Shown: in pieces, positions 22,914 through 30,210 of the stretch | How the letters are laid out: the number at the start of each line of letters is the position of its first letter | Numbering within the stretch: position 1 is the first letter of the stretch | Assembly: GCF_023897065.1 (NCBI RefSeq) | Contig: NZ_JAMHIV010000026.1 | Coordinates: forward strand, 62,001-126,000 | From: Crossiella sp. SN42 | GTDB lineage: Bacteria > Actinomycetota > Actinomycetes > Mycobacteriales > Pseudonocardiaceae | Direction: 5' to 3' | DNA: 64,000 bases | The notes under the pieces: model-generated | Seen by the model: the letters and a program-made list of their open reading frames with translations, nothing else | Told to the model about the DNA's origin: nothing | The model's database searches: none | Made by a program: the position numbers and the translations under genes

Positions 22914-23989
22914 CAACCGTCCTTCTCTTCCTGCTCTTCCTGCCGCGGCCTGGTGACGGGCAGTCCGTTGCCGACCACCTTCACCGGCTTGTGCGGGAAC
23001 CGGCGTCGGGCGTAGTCCCCGGCTGGTGAGCCGGGAGTGACGTAGAGCGTCTCCACCTTGTCCTGCAAGGGCTTCACCACGGTGCTCATGAAGTCCTTCC
23101 GATCGGCGAGGTAGGGCGCGAGTACATCCTCCCCTGCCGGGCAGACGGCCAGGCAGTAGGCCGCCTTGTAGTTGGGCTTGAACGCCAGGCTCTGCCACAT
23201 GGACGCGCTCTCACCCGGGCTGACGCGGGCACGGTACTCCTCGGCGTCGGCACTGTCCGCGATCGTCTCCACCCAGTCGGTGAAGCCGCCCATGAACTCG
23301 CGGTAGTTGTGCGTGGCGCAGGCGCGGAAGTCGAACTCTCCGTTCTTGCCGATTGCCCCGATCGGGCAAGCCGCGACGCACAGTTTGCACTCCAGGCAGG
23401 GGTTGTAGTCCAGCTCAGCCCCGTACGCGCTGACCTCGGCGTCCACCAGCAGGGTGGCCAGCAGGACGAAGCTGCCGAAGCGCGGGTGGATCACGTTGCG
23501 GTGGATGCCCATGGCGCCCAGGCCCGCGGCCACCGCGACCGGCTTGTGCGCGACCACCCAGATCCGGCCGGGGTAGTTCTCCATCTCCATCGGGAAGGTG
23601 GCGGAGGGGTTGAGCGCGCGGTGCCCGGCGTCTTCCAGGGCGCGGACGATGGTGCGCGCGGCCTCGTTGATGATCTCGCCGGTGCGGTGGAACTCCTGGT
23701 TGGCGACGCTGCGCGCGGGTGAGCGGACGTTGTCCCGGTTCATCCGCACCACCAGCGAGATCAGGCTCCGGGTGCCGGGCAGGGCGTGCAGGGCGGGCTC
23801 GCGTTCGCTGGCCAGGTCGGGATGGTCGAGGGGGACCACGCCCATGTCGTCGGCGCCCGCGGCCAGGCAGAGCTCGCGCAGCCAGGCCGCGTCGATGACC
23901 CGGGGTTCGCGGGGGCCGGTGGCAGCCTGCCGCTCGCGGACCGCGCGCACCGACGGGTGGCCGGCGAGACGGGCCGGAAGTCTTGCCAT
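22913..23989 (-). CDS. QueG-like double [4Fe-4S] ferredoxin-domain reductase
   Basis: 358 residues. The N-terminal two thirds resemble the corrinoid-binding/dehalogenase-like region of epoxyqueuosine reductase (LCLAAGADDMGVVPLDHPDLASE, GTRSLISLVVRMN, VAVAAGLGAMGIHRNVIHPRFGSFV). A di-cluster ferredoxin module follows: CLECKLCVAACP and, 50-60 residues later, CLAVCP. QueG itself reduces a vitamin-B12-dependent epoxide, but the C-terminal HEAT part of QueG is absent here. The true substrate is unknown and could be a fatty-acyl or polyketide intermediate, given coupling to KAS II. An ATG at 23989 preceded by GGGAG is used; a GTG directly before it is possible. The start lies 94 bp from the divergent WYL regulator. 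Confidence 0.75.
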   Translation of the reverse strand: MARLPARLAGHPSVRAVRERQAATGPREPRVIDAAWLRELCLAAGADDMGVVPLDHPDLASEREPALHALPGTRSLISLVVRMNRDNVRSPARSVANQEFHRTGEIINEAARTIVRALEDAGHRALNPSATFPMEMENYPGRIWVVAHKPVAVAAGLGAMGIHRNVIHPRFGSFVLLATLLVDAEVSAYGAELDYNPCLECKLCVAACPIGAIGKNGEFDFRACATHNYREFMGGFTDWVETIADSADAEEYRARVSPGESASMWQSLAFKPNYKAAYCLAVCPAGEDVLAPYLADRKDFMSTVVKPLQDKVETLYVTPGSPAGDYARRRFPHKPVKVVGNGLPVTRPRQEEQEEKDG

Positions 23990-24018
23990 CACACGCTCCC
24001 AAGGTCAGGCGGAAAAGC

Positions 24019-24045
24019 AAACTCACCATGTCATCCGGTGAGTTT
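24019..24045. promoter_or_regulatory. AAACTCACC / GGTGAGTTT operator between divergent genes
   Basis: Perfect 9-bp arms AAACTCACC (24019-24027) and GGTGAGTTT (24037-24045) flank a 9-nt spacer in the 93-bp gap between the Fe-S protein and the WYL regulator. It is the natural operator candidate for that regulator. Confidence 0.75.
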
Positions 24046-24082
24046 GAAATCAAGACTTACTTGGTCGCGGCAGAATGGGGCG

Positions 24083-25066
24083 GTGAAGGAGACCTCGGCG
24101 CGGCTGCTCCGGCTGCTGACTCTGCTGCAGATGCGACGCGAGTGGTCGGGTTCGGAGCTGGCCGAACGGCTGGGCGTGACCGGCCGCACGGTGCGGCGGG
24201 ACGTCGAGAAGCTGCGGGACCTGGACTACCCGGTCGAGTCGACCAAGGGCATCGCCGGTGGTTACCGGCTGGGTGCGGGGGCGGACCTGCCGCCGCTGCT
24301 GCTCGACGACGAGGAAGCGGTGGCGGTGGCGATCGGGCTGCGCACCGCGACCAACGGCAGCGTCGAGGGCATCGGCGAGGCTTCGCTGCGGGCGCTGGTG
24401 AAGCTGGAACAGGTGTTGCCGTCCCGGTTGCGGCACCGGGTGGCGGCGTTGCAGATCTCGACCGTGCCGAGCCGGTCCTCGATGCCGACGGTGGCCGCGG
24501 ACACCCTGACCGCGATCGCCGCGGCCTGCCGGGACCACCAGCGGCTGCGGTTCGACTACCGCAACCACGACGGCACCGAGAGCCTGCGCGAGACCGAGCC
24601 GCACCGCCTGGTGACCTGGGGCCGCCGCTGGTACCTGGTGGCCTGGGACGTGCACCGGTCGGACTGGCGGACCTTCCGGGTGGATCGGTTGCGGCCCAAG
24701 GTGCCGACCGGTCCCCGGTTCACCCCGCGCGAGCTGCCCACCGACGACGCGGGGGCGTTCGTGGCCGAGCGGGTGGCCCGGTTGTGGCAGTACCAGTCCA
24801 CGGTGCGGCTGCCGGTGCCCGCGGACGCGCCGGAGGCGCAGAACTTCGCCGGGATCGGGCGGGTGGAGCCGGAAGGGCCGGAGAGTTGCCTGCTGCACGT
24901 GGGTGCGACGGATGTGCGGCAGCTGGCGTGGATGCTGGGCGCGATGGAGATCGAGTTCGAGGTGGTGGACGCGCCGGAGCTGGCCGCGAACCTGCTGGCG
25001 ATGGCGGAGCGGTTGCAGCGGGCGGTGCCCGAGGCGGCGCGGGGGCAGGCGCGGACGAGCGACTAG
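24083..25066 (+). CDS. YafY-type WYL-domain transcriptional regulator
   Basis: 327 residues. An N-terminal HTH (DeoR-like) is visible in SARLLRLLTLLQMRREWSGSELAERLGVTGRTVRRDVEKL. A WYL domain follows (RLRFDYRNHDGTESLRETEPHRLVTWGRRWYLVAWDVHRSDWRTFRVDRL), then a WCX C-terminal extension. WYL proteins sense nucleic-acid or small-molecule ligands. The start is a GTG at 24083, with a weak ribosome site and CAGAAT just upstream, so a leaderless transcript is possible. Divergence from the Fe-S protein/KAS II operon and a shared inverted repeat suggest it controls that operon. Confidence 0.9.
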   Translation: MKETSARLLRLLTLLQMRREWSGSELAERLGVTGRTVRRDVEKLRDLDYPVESTKGIAGGYRLGAGADLPPLLLDDEEAVAVAIGLRTATNGSVEGIGEASLRALVKLEQVLPSRLRHRVAALQISTVPSRSSMPTVAADTLTAIAAACRDHQRLRFDYRNHDGTESLRETEPHRLVTWGRRWYLVAWDVHRSDWRTFRVDRLRPKVPTGPRFTPRELPTDDAGAFVAERVARLWQYQSTVRLPVPADAPEAQNFAGIGRVEPEGPESCLLHVGATDVRQLAWMLGAMEIEFEVVDAPELAANLLAMAERLQRAVPEAARGQARTSD

Positions 25067-25274
25067 CGGCCACGCGGGGAGGATGCGGGCGCGGTGGCCA
25101 GAAGCCGCGGGGCAAGCGCAGGCGCGGCGGCTGGGAAGCCGTGCGGGCGCGGTGGCTTGAAGCAGCGCGGGGCATCGCCGGGGCGGTGGCTTGGTAGTGC
25201 GGTGGTAAGGCGGGTGGGCGAAGGCGTGCGGCAGGCGGGGTGGTGGGGCGGCAGTTCGGCGGGGTGGGGTGGGG

Positions 25275-25580
25275 TCAGCTCAGGCGGCGCCATTGGGGGC
25301 GGGTGGTCCAGTGGTGGGCTCGGCGGACGCGTTCGCGGTAGGCGGTGACGGACCAGCCCAGGCCGAACAGGGCGACGAACAGCAGGGGCAGGGACAGGGT
25401 TGCCATGGCGATGAGGAAGGCCGTGGCGGCGATGAGGCCGGTGGCGATGACCGGCCAGCGGCGGTCGTCGCTGGGCGGGGCTGGGCGGCCGGCGCGCAGG
25501 CCCTCGGCGAAGGCGGGGTCTTCGGCTTCCAGCTGGCTCGCCAGTTCCTCCAGCCGGCGGCGGTCACCCTGGCTGAGCAT
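25275..25580 (-). CDS. DUF3040 membrane protein
   Basis: 101 residues. The family signature is the N-terminal MLSQGDRRRLEELASQLEAEDPAFAEGL, followed by two close hydrophobic segments (WPVIATGLIAATAFLIAMATL and LPLLFVALFGLGWSV). DUF3040 proteins are small actinobacterial membrane proteins of unknown role. GGAGG 7 nt upstream supports the ATG at 25580. The gene stands alone, separated from the next gene by a repeat block. Confidence 0.88.
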   Translation of the reverse strand: MLSQGDRRRLEELASQLEAEDPAFAEGLRAGRPAPPSDDRRWPVIATGLIAATAFLIAMATLSLPLLFVALFGLGWSVTAYRERVRRAHHWTTRPQWRRLS

Positions 25581-25667
25581 GGCGGTCCTCCCGCTTGTGC
25601 GTCTGGTTTCCGCCGTGCGGGGCGGGCGCTGGGACGGCAGCGCAGGTACCGGATTTCCGCTACTGGG

Positions 25668-25936
25668 CCTGACCAAACGCCGGGGCGCGCCTCGTCAGAC
25701 GCGGGGCGGGCCTCGTCGAACGCGGGGACCGGGGCTCGTCAGACGCGGGGGCGGACCTCGCCAAACGCGGGGACCGGGGCTCGTCAGACGCGGGGGCGGA
25801 CCTCGCCAAGCGCGGGGGCGGGCTCGTCAGACGCCGGGGGCGGGGCTCATCAGACGCGGGGGCAGGCCTAGCCAAGAGCGGGGGCGGGCCTAATCAGACG
25901 CGGGGGCAGGCCTCGCCAAGCGCGGGGGGCGGGGCT
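25668..25936. repeat. Degenerate tandem repeat, about 12 units of 21-24 bp
   Basis: The unit is close to CCTCGYCARACGCGGGGGCGG. Examples are CTCGTCAGACGCGGGGGCGGA and CCTCGCCAAACGCGGGGACC, often alternating GTCAGA and GCCAAA forms, so a higher-order ~45-bp period is visible. The array fills the gap between DUF3040 and the HAD phosphatase and runs into the last ~14 codons of the latter. There is no unique spacer between units, so it is not CRISPR. Confidence 0.85.
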
Positions 25937-26769
25937 TGCCAGGTGCGGCGGCGGCCGGCTACGGCGGCGGTGATCGCGGCGGCCAGGGCGCAGGTGGCCA
26001 GGATGGTGGGGAGGCCGATCTTCATCGCTTTGCGGCCGGTGCGGAAGTCGCGGATCTCCCAGCCCCGGGCGCGGGCGATCTCGCGCAGGCCGGAGTCGGG
26101 GTTGACCGCGATGGCGGTGCCCACCGCGGAGAGCATCGGCAGGTCGTTGTGCGAGTCGGAGTAGGCCACGCAGTTGGCCAGGTTCAGGCCCTCCCGCTCG
26201 GCCAGCACGCGCAGCGCGTCGGCCTTGGCCTGGCCGTGCATCAGGCCGCCGACGAGCTTGCCGGTGTAGACGCCGTTCTCGCGTTCGCCGACGGTGCCCA
26301 GCGCGCCGGTCAGGCCCAGGCGGCGGGCGATGATCTCGGCGAGCTCGACCGGGGCGGCGGTGACCAGCCAGACCCGTTGGCCCGCGGCCAGGTGCAGCTG
26401 GGCCAGGGAGCGGGTGCCGGGCCAGACGCGGGAGGCGATGCGGGAGTCGAAGATCTCCTCGCACAGGGCGGCCAGCTCGTCGGTGCGGCGACCGGCGACG
26501 AAGGAGAGGAGCTGTTCTCTGCTGTCCTCGATGCCCTGGTGGTCTTCGCGGCCCAGCACCCGGAACTTGACCTGTTTCCAGGCGAAGCCCAACAGGTCGG
26601 CGGTGCGGAAGAACTTGCGCTCGACCAGGCCGCGGGCCAGGTGGAAGATCGAGGCGCCCATGATCATGGTGTTGTCCACGTCGAAGAAGGCGGCCGCGGT
26701 GGGATCGGGGGCGGGCATCCGCTCGACCACCGTCTCGGTCATGCTGCCGACTTGCCGTCGCACCGACAC
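25894..26769 (-). CDS. HAD-IB family phosphatase (SerB1-like)
   Basis: 291 residues. HAD motif I is FFDVDNTMI (Asp30/Asp32), motif II is VWLVTAAPVEL, and motif III/IV is ANCVAYSDSHNDLPML. The cap insert IFHLARGLVERKFFRTADLLGFAWKQVKFRV is the actinobacterial SerB1-like type. A C-terminal hydrophobic helix (GLPTILATCALAAAITAAVA) may anchor it to the membrane. The exact substrate is unknown; phosphoserine or a lipid phosphate are possibilities. The start is a GTG at 26769 behind AAGGAG. The last dozen codons are formed by the neighbouring tandem repeat, so the natural C-terminus has probably been replaced by repeat expansion. Confidence 0.85.
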   Translation of the reverse strand: MSVRRQVGSMTETVVERMPAPDPTAAAFFDVDNTMIMGASIFHLARGLVERKFFRTADLLGFAWKQVKFRVLGREDHQGIEDSREQLLSFVAGRRTDELAALCEEIFDSRIASRVWPGTRSLAQLHLAAGQRVWLVTAAPVELAEIIARRLGLTGALGTVGERENGVYTGKLVGGLMHGQAKADALRVLAEREGLNLANCVAYSDSHNDLPMLSAVGTAIAVNPDSGLREIARARGWEIRDFRTGRKAMKIGLPTILATCALAAAITAAVAGRRRTWQAPPPALGEACPRV

Positions 26770-26836
26770 CAGAACTCCTTTGTCCCCAACGTCCGCTCGC
26801 GGCGCCGCATCCGGGCGGCGCCGCGAGGCGTACAGG

Positions 26837-28717
26837 TTATCCAGCGATCACGGATTCCTTGCTGTCCGCGAACTGCGTGTTGTACAGCTCGGCGTAGCGG
26901 CCGCCCTTGGCCAGCAGCACCTCGTGCGTGCCGCGCTCGACCACCTCGCCGTTCTCCACCACCAGGATCAGGTTCGCCGCCCTGATGGTGGACAGCCGGT
27001 GCGCGATGACCAGCGAGGTCCGGCCGGCCAGCGCCTCCACCAGCGCTTCCTGCACCGCGGCCTCCGAGCTGGAGTCCAGGTGCGCGGTGGCCTCGTCCAG
27101 GATCACCACCCTGGGCTGGGCCAGCAGCAACCGCGCGATGGTCAGCCGTTGCCGCTCACCGCCGGAGAGCCGGTAGCCGCGCTCCCCCACCACGGTGTCC
27201 AGGCCGTCCGGCAGCGAGGCCACCAGGTCGTCGAGGCGGGCGCGGCGCAGCGCGTCCCACAGGTCCTCATCGCTGGCACCGGGCCGGGCCAGCCGCAGGT
27301 TCGCGCCGATGCTCTCGTGGAAGAGGTGGCCGTCCTGGGTGACCATGCCGACGGTGTCCCTGATCGCGTCGAAGGACAGGTCGCGCACGTCCACCCCGCC
27401 CAGCCGGATGCTGCCGGAGTCGGCGTCGTAAAGCCTTGGTGTCAGTGAGGCCAGAGTGGACTTGCCCGCGCCGGAGGAGCCGACCAGGGCGATCAGCTGA
27501 CCGGGCTCGGCCCGGAAGGACACCCCGCGCAACACCTCCTCGCCGCCGCGACTGTCCAAAGTGGCCACTTCCTCCAACGAGGCGAGGGAGACCTTGTCCG
27601 CGGCCGGGTAGCTGAAGCGGACGTCGTCGAACTCCACCGACACCGGGCCTTCCGGCACCTCGCGGGCGTCCGGCTTCTCCTCGATCAGCGGCTTGAGGTC
27701 GAGCACCTCGAACACCCGGTCGAAGCTGACCAGCGCGGTCATCACGTCCAGCCGGGCCCCGGCCAGCGCGGTCAGCGGCGAGTACAGCCGGGTGATCAGC
27801 AGCGCCAGGGTGACCACGGTGCCCGCCTCCAACTGGCCGGTCAGCGCGAAGTAGCCGCCGAGGCCGTAGACCAGGGCCAGGGCCAGCGCGGAGACCAGGC
27901 CCAGCGCGACCATGAACACCCACTGCCGCACCGCGGTGCGCACGCCGATGTCGCGCACCCGCTGGGCCCGCTTGCCGAACTCGGCTTCCTCGTCGGCAGG
28001 CCTGCCGAACAGCTTGATCAGGGTGGCGCCCGGTGCGGAGAACCGCTCGGTCATCTGGGTGGTCATCGCCGAGTTGAGGTTGGCCGACTCGCGCTCCATC
28101 CCGGCCAGCCGCCGCCCGACCCGCCGGGCCGGGATCACGAAGACCGGCAACAGGATCAGCGCGAGCAGGGTGACCTGCCAGGACAGGCTGACCATGACCG
28201 CCACGGCCAGCACCAGCGCGATGATGTTGGTGACCACGCCGGAGAGCGTGCTGGAGAAGGCGCGCTGGGCGGCGATCACGTCGTTGTTGAGGCGGCTGAC
28301 CAGCGCGCCGGTGCGGGTGCGGGTGAAGAAGGCCACCGGCATCCGCTGCACGTGCGCGAAGACCGACTCGCGCAGCCGCAGGATCAGGTCCTCGCCGACC
28401 CTGGAGGACTGCCAGCGCTCGGCCATGCTCAGCCCGGCCTCCACCACCGCGATCCCGGCGATGAGCACCGCCAGCCAGACCACGGTGTCCACCGGCTGCT
28501 TGTTCACGATCGCCTCGACCACCCAGCCCGCCAGCACCGGCGTGGCCACCGCGAGCACCGCGGCCAGCGCGCTGAGCACCAGCAGGATGGCCACCGCGCG
28601 GTGCTGCGGCTTGGCGAAGCGGGCGATGCGGCGCAGGGTGGCACGGGTGACCGTGCGCCCTGACTTGTCCTGCATCGCGCTTTCCAGCGCCATCCAGGCG
28701 TTCATGTCGATGTCCAT
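26837..28717 (-). CDS. ABC exporter, fused membrane and ATPase domains (ABCB type)
   Basis: 626 residues, half-transporter of the MsbA/multidrug type. Six transmembrane helices occupy roughly residues 35-310 (AVAILLVLSALAAVLAVATPVLAGWVV onward). The ATPase has Walker A GSSGAGKST, Q-loop VTQDGHLF, signature LSGGERQR, Walker B VVILDEAT and H-loop AHRLS. A 15-residue insert after the first ATPase strand (SLASLEEVATLDSRGGEE) contains a SerLeu-rich stretch seen in actinomycete orthologues. GGGGAG lies 2-3 nt before the ATG at 28717. No partner half is nearby, so it probably works as a homodimer. The exported compound is unknown. Confidence 0.92.
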   Translation of the reverse strand: MDIDMNAWMALESAMQDKSGRTVTRATLRRIARFAKPQHRAVAILLVLSALAAVLAVATPVLAGWVVEAIVNKQPVDTVVWLAVLIAGIAVVEAGLSMAERWQSSRVGEDLILRLRESVFAHVQRMPVAFFTRTRTGALVSRLNNDVIAAQRAFSSTLSGVVTNIIALVLAVAVMVSLSWQVTLLALILLPVFVIPARRVGRRLAGMERESANLNSAMTTQMTERFSAPGATLIKLFGRPADEEAEFGKRAQRVRDIGVRTAVRQWVFMVALGLVSALALALVYGLGGYFALTGQLEAGTVVTLALLITRLYSPLTALAGARLDVMTALVSFDRVFEVLDLKPLIEEKPDAREVPEGPVSVEFDDVRFSYPAADKVSLASLEEVATLDSRGGEEVLRGVSFRAEPGQLIALVGSSGAGKSTLASLTPRLYDADSGSIRLGGVDVRDLSFDAIRDTVGMVTQDGHLFHESIGANLRLARPGASDEDLWDALRRARLDDLVASLPDGLDTVVGERGYRLSGGERQRLTIARLLLAQPRVVILDEATAHLDSSSEAAVQEALVEALAGRTSLVIAHRLSTIRAANLILVVENGEVVERGTHEVLLAKGGRYAELYNTQFADSKESVIAG

Positions 28718-28890
28718 GGCTCCCCACAGTGTCCGGGCCGGGGCGGTGCGTGAGGTGATGGTTGCGCACACCCCCGACAAAGTCGGCGTGAATTTCTCGC
28801 CGTGGTCCTTGCTGGACCGAAGTCGCTGATGAGGAGAGTGTGTTAGCTCGACTTAACTAGAGGTCAAGGGACTGTGGCAGGCTGGTCCGC

Positions 28891-29292
28891 ATGGGACTGT
28901 TCACCGTGGCCGAGGCCCGGGCCGAGCTGGCCGCGCTGCTGCCGGTGCTGACCGAGGTCGTCGCGCTGCGCGCCGATGCCGCCGAGCTGGCCGTGGCGGT
29001 GGCGCCGGGTGGCGAGCCGAGTCCGCTGGGCGGGTTGCCGGAGTTCAAGGCGGCGCAGGCGCGGCTGGACGAGCTGATGACCCAGATCCAGCAGACCGGG
29101 GCGGAGCTGAAGGGGTTCGCGCCGCTGCTGGTGGACTTCCCGGCCGAGCTGGACGAGGTGCCAGTGCTGCTGTGCTGGCTGGAGGGCGACACCGAGCTGC
29201 TCTGGTACCACCGGCGGGACCTGGGGTTCGCCGGGCGCCGGCGGCCGAACCGGCGCGGCTATCGCGGGCGGGACTTTGCGGACACGCCCTAG
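28891..29292 (+). CDS. DUF2203 family protein
   Basis: 133 residues. DUF2203 signature: FTVAEARAELAALLPVL at the start, a coiled middle (QARLDELMTQIQQTGAELKGFAPLLVDFPAEL) and LLCWLEGDTELLWYHRRDLGFAGRR at the end. Function is unknown; the family is small, soluble and widespread. Here the protein carries an extra Arg-rich tail (RRRPNRRGYRGRDFADTP). Its stop overlaps the stop of the convergent HTH gene by 4 nt. Confidence 0.88.
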   Translation: MGLFTVAEARAELAALLPVLTEVVALRADAAELAVAVAPGGEPSPLGGLPEFKAAQARLDELMTQIQQTGAELKGFAPLLVDFPAELDEVPVLLCWLEGDTELLWYHRRDLGFAGRRRPNRRGYRGRDFADTP

Positions 29293-29528
29293 TCGGCGCG
29301 GCGGCCGAACAGCGCGGTGCGGCCGTGCTTCTTGTGCACCGCCTGCTTGCTGACGCCCAGCGCCGCCGCCACCTCGGTCCAGGTCCGGCCCGCGACCCTG
29401 GCCCGGCGGACCAGCACAGCCTCCAGACGTTCGAGTTCGCGGCGTAGTTCCGCGGCGGCGGCAAGTCCCTCGATCGGGTCGTCCACGCCGGTCGCCCTGG
29501 TCAGCGTCATCAACCGGTCCATCTCCAC
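29289..29528 (-). CDS. Small helix-turn-helix protein
   Basis: 79 residues. The C-terminal half is a sigma-region-4-like or Mor-type HTH: ARVAGRTWTEVAAALGVSKQAVHKKHG. The N-terminal half is a helix rich in Arg/Glu (LRRELERLEAVLVRRARVA), probably a dimerisation or linker helix. Such short proteins are common orphans in actinomycetes. GTG at 29528 is used; ATG at 29522 is as plausible. It is divergent from the HATPase-like gene at 29654. Confidence 0.75.
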   Translation of the reverse strand: MEMDRLMTLTRATGVDDPIEGLAAAAELRRELERLEAVLVRRARVAGRTWTEVAAALGVSKQAVHKKHGRTALFGRRAD

Positions 29529-29653
29529 CTGGTCATCCTAGGTTGACACCGGCAACAAAGTGGACGCGGAATCACCGGACGTCTACAGCGTGTGGCAGGA
29601 TCCCCTATTCGAGTGACACCCGAGGCTCCCGAAATGGCGGAAGAAGGAACCCG

Positions 29654-30151
29654 GTGACCCCACAGACTGCACAGGTCGACGACATCCAGCTAGTCGCGCT
29701 CCCCACCGCGGTGAACTGCGCCGACCTGTTCGCTCAGTTCACCCTGCGCGAGTGGTCCCTGCGGCCGCTGTTGGAGGAGGCTTCGACCGCGGCGGGCCAG
29801 TTGGTGGCCGCGGTGGTGGAAAGCGCTGACCCGAAGCGGCCCGGCATGCTGACCGTGCGCCTGCGGATCAGCGGGGACAGCCTGGTGATCGAGGTGGCCG
29901 ACGGCCGCCCGGCCGAGGCGACCCCGGACATGGAGGGCCCGAACCTGGGCGTGGTGGCCCTGGACCGGGGCCGGATGCTGTGGTGCGAGCTGCCGCTGCC
30001 GGGCGGGGTGACCGCCGAGGCGGTGCCGCTGCCGCGCCGGGAGCGCAGGCGCTCGCCCGAGGCCGAGCGGCTGGCCAACGACCCGCACGAGGTCGACCCC
30101 GAGGTGATGGAACGGCTCCTGACCGGGCTGAGCCGGGCCCAGCGCAACTGA
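29654..30151 (+). CDS. Degenerate HATPase_c_2 (RsbW-like) protein
   Basis: 165 residues. The fold follows anti-sigma/serine-kinase ATPases: NCADLFAQFTLREWSL, an N-box helix AAGQLVAAVVESAD, a LTVRLRISGDSLVIEVADG sheet (G1 box region) and NLGVVALDRG. The conserved N-box Asn that binds Mg-ATP is replaced by Ala/Val and the G2 glycines are reduced, so ATP binding is doubtful. It may keep a partner-binding role only. AAGGA precedes the GTG at 29654. A strong terminator follows. Confidence 0.75.
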   Translation: MTPQTAQVDDIQLVALPTAVNCADLFAQFTLREWSLRPLLEEASTAAGQLVAAVVESADPKRPGMLTVRLRISGDSLVIEVADGRPAEATPDMEGPNLGVVALDRGRMLWCELPLPGGVTAEAVPLPRRERRRSPEAERLANDPHEVDPEVMERLLTGLSRAQRN

Positions 30152-30160
30152 GACCTGCCG

Positions 30161-30194
30161 ACGGCCCGGGTCGCGCGGGTGCGACCCGGGCCGT
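30161..30194. terminator. Perfect 14-bp hairpin terminator
   Basis: ACGGCCCGGGTCGC (30161-30174) and GCGACCCGGGCCGT (30181-30194) with a 6-nt loop, between the stops of the convergent genes at 30151 and 30211. Confidence 0.9.
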
Positions 30195-30210
30195 TGGGGC
30201 TGCCGGGGAG

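Noticed and set aside
13238-24000. Secondary-metabolite gene cluster (P450, ferredoxin, KAS II, regulators)
   Set aside because: No PKS, NRPS, terpene synthase, ACP or tailoring set; genes belong to separate divergent units.
25668-25936. Possible CRISPR array
   Set aside because: Units are directly adjacent and degenerate with no unique spacers, and no cas gene is near.
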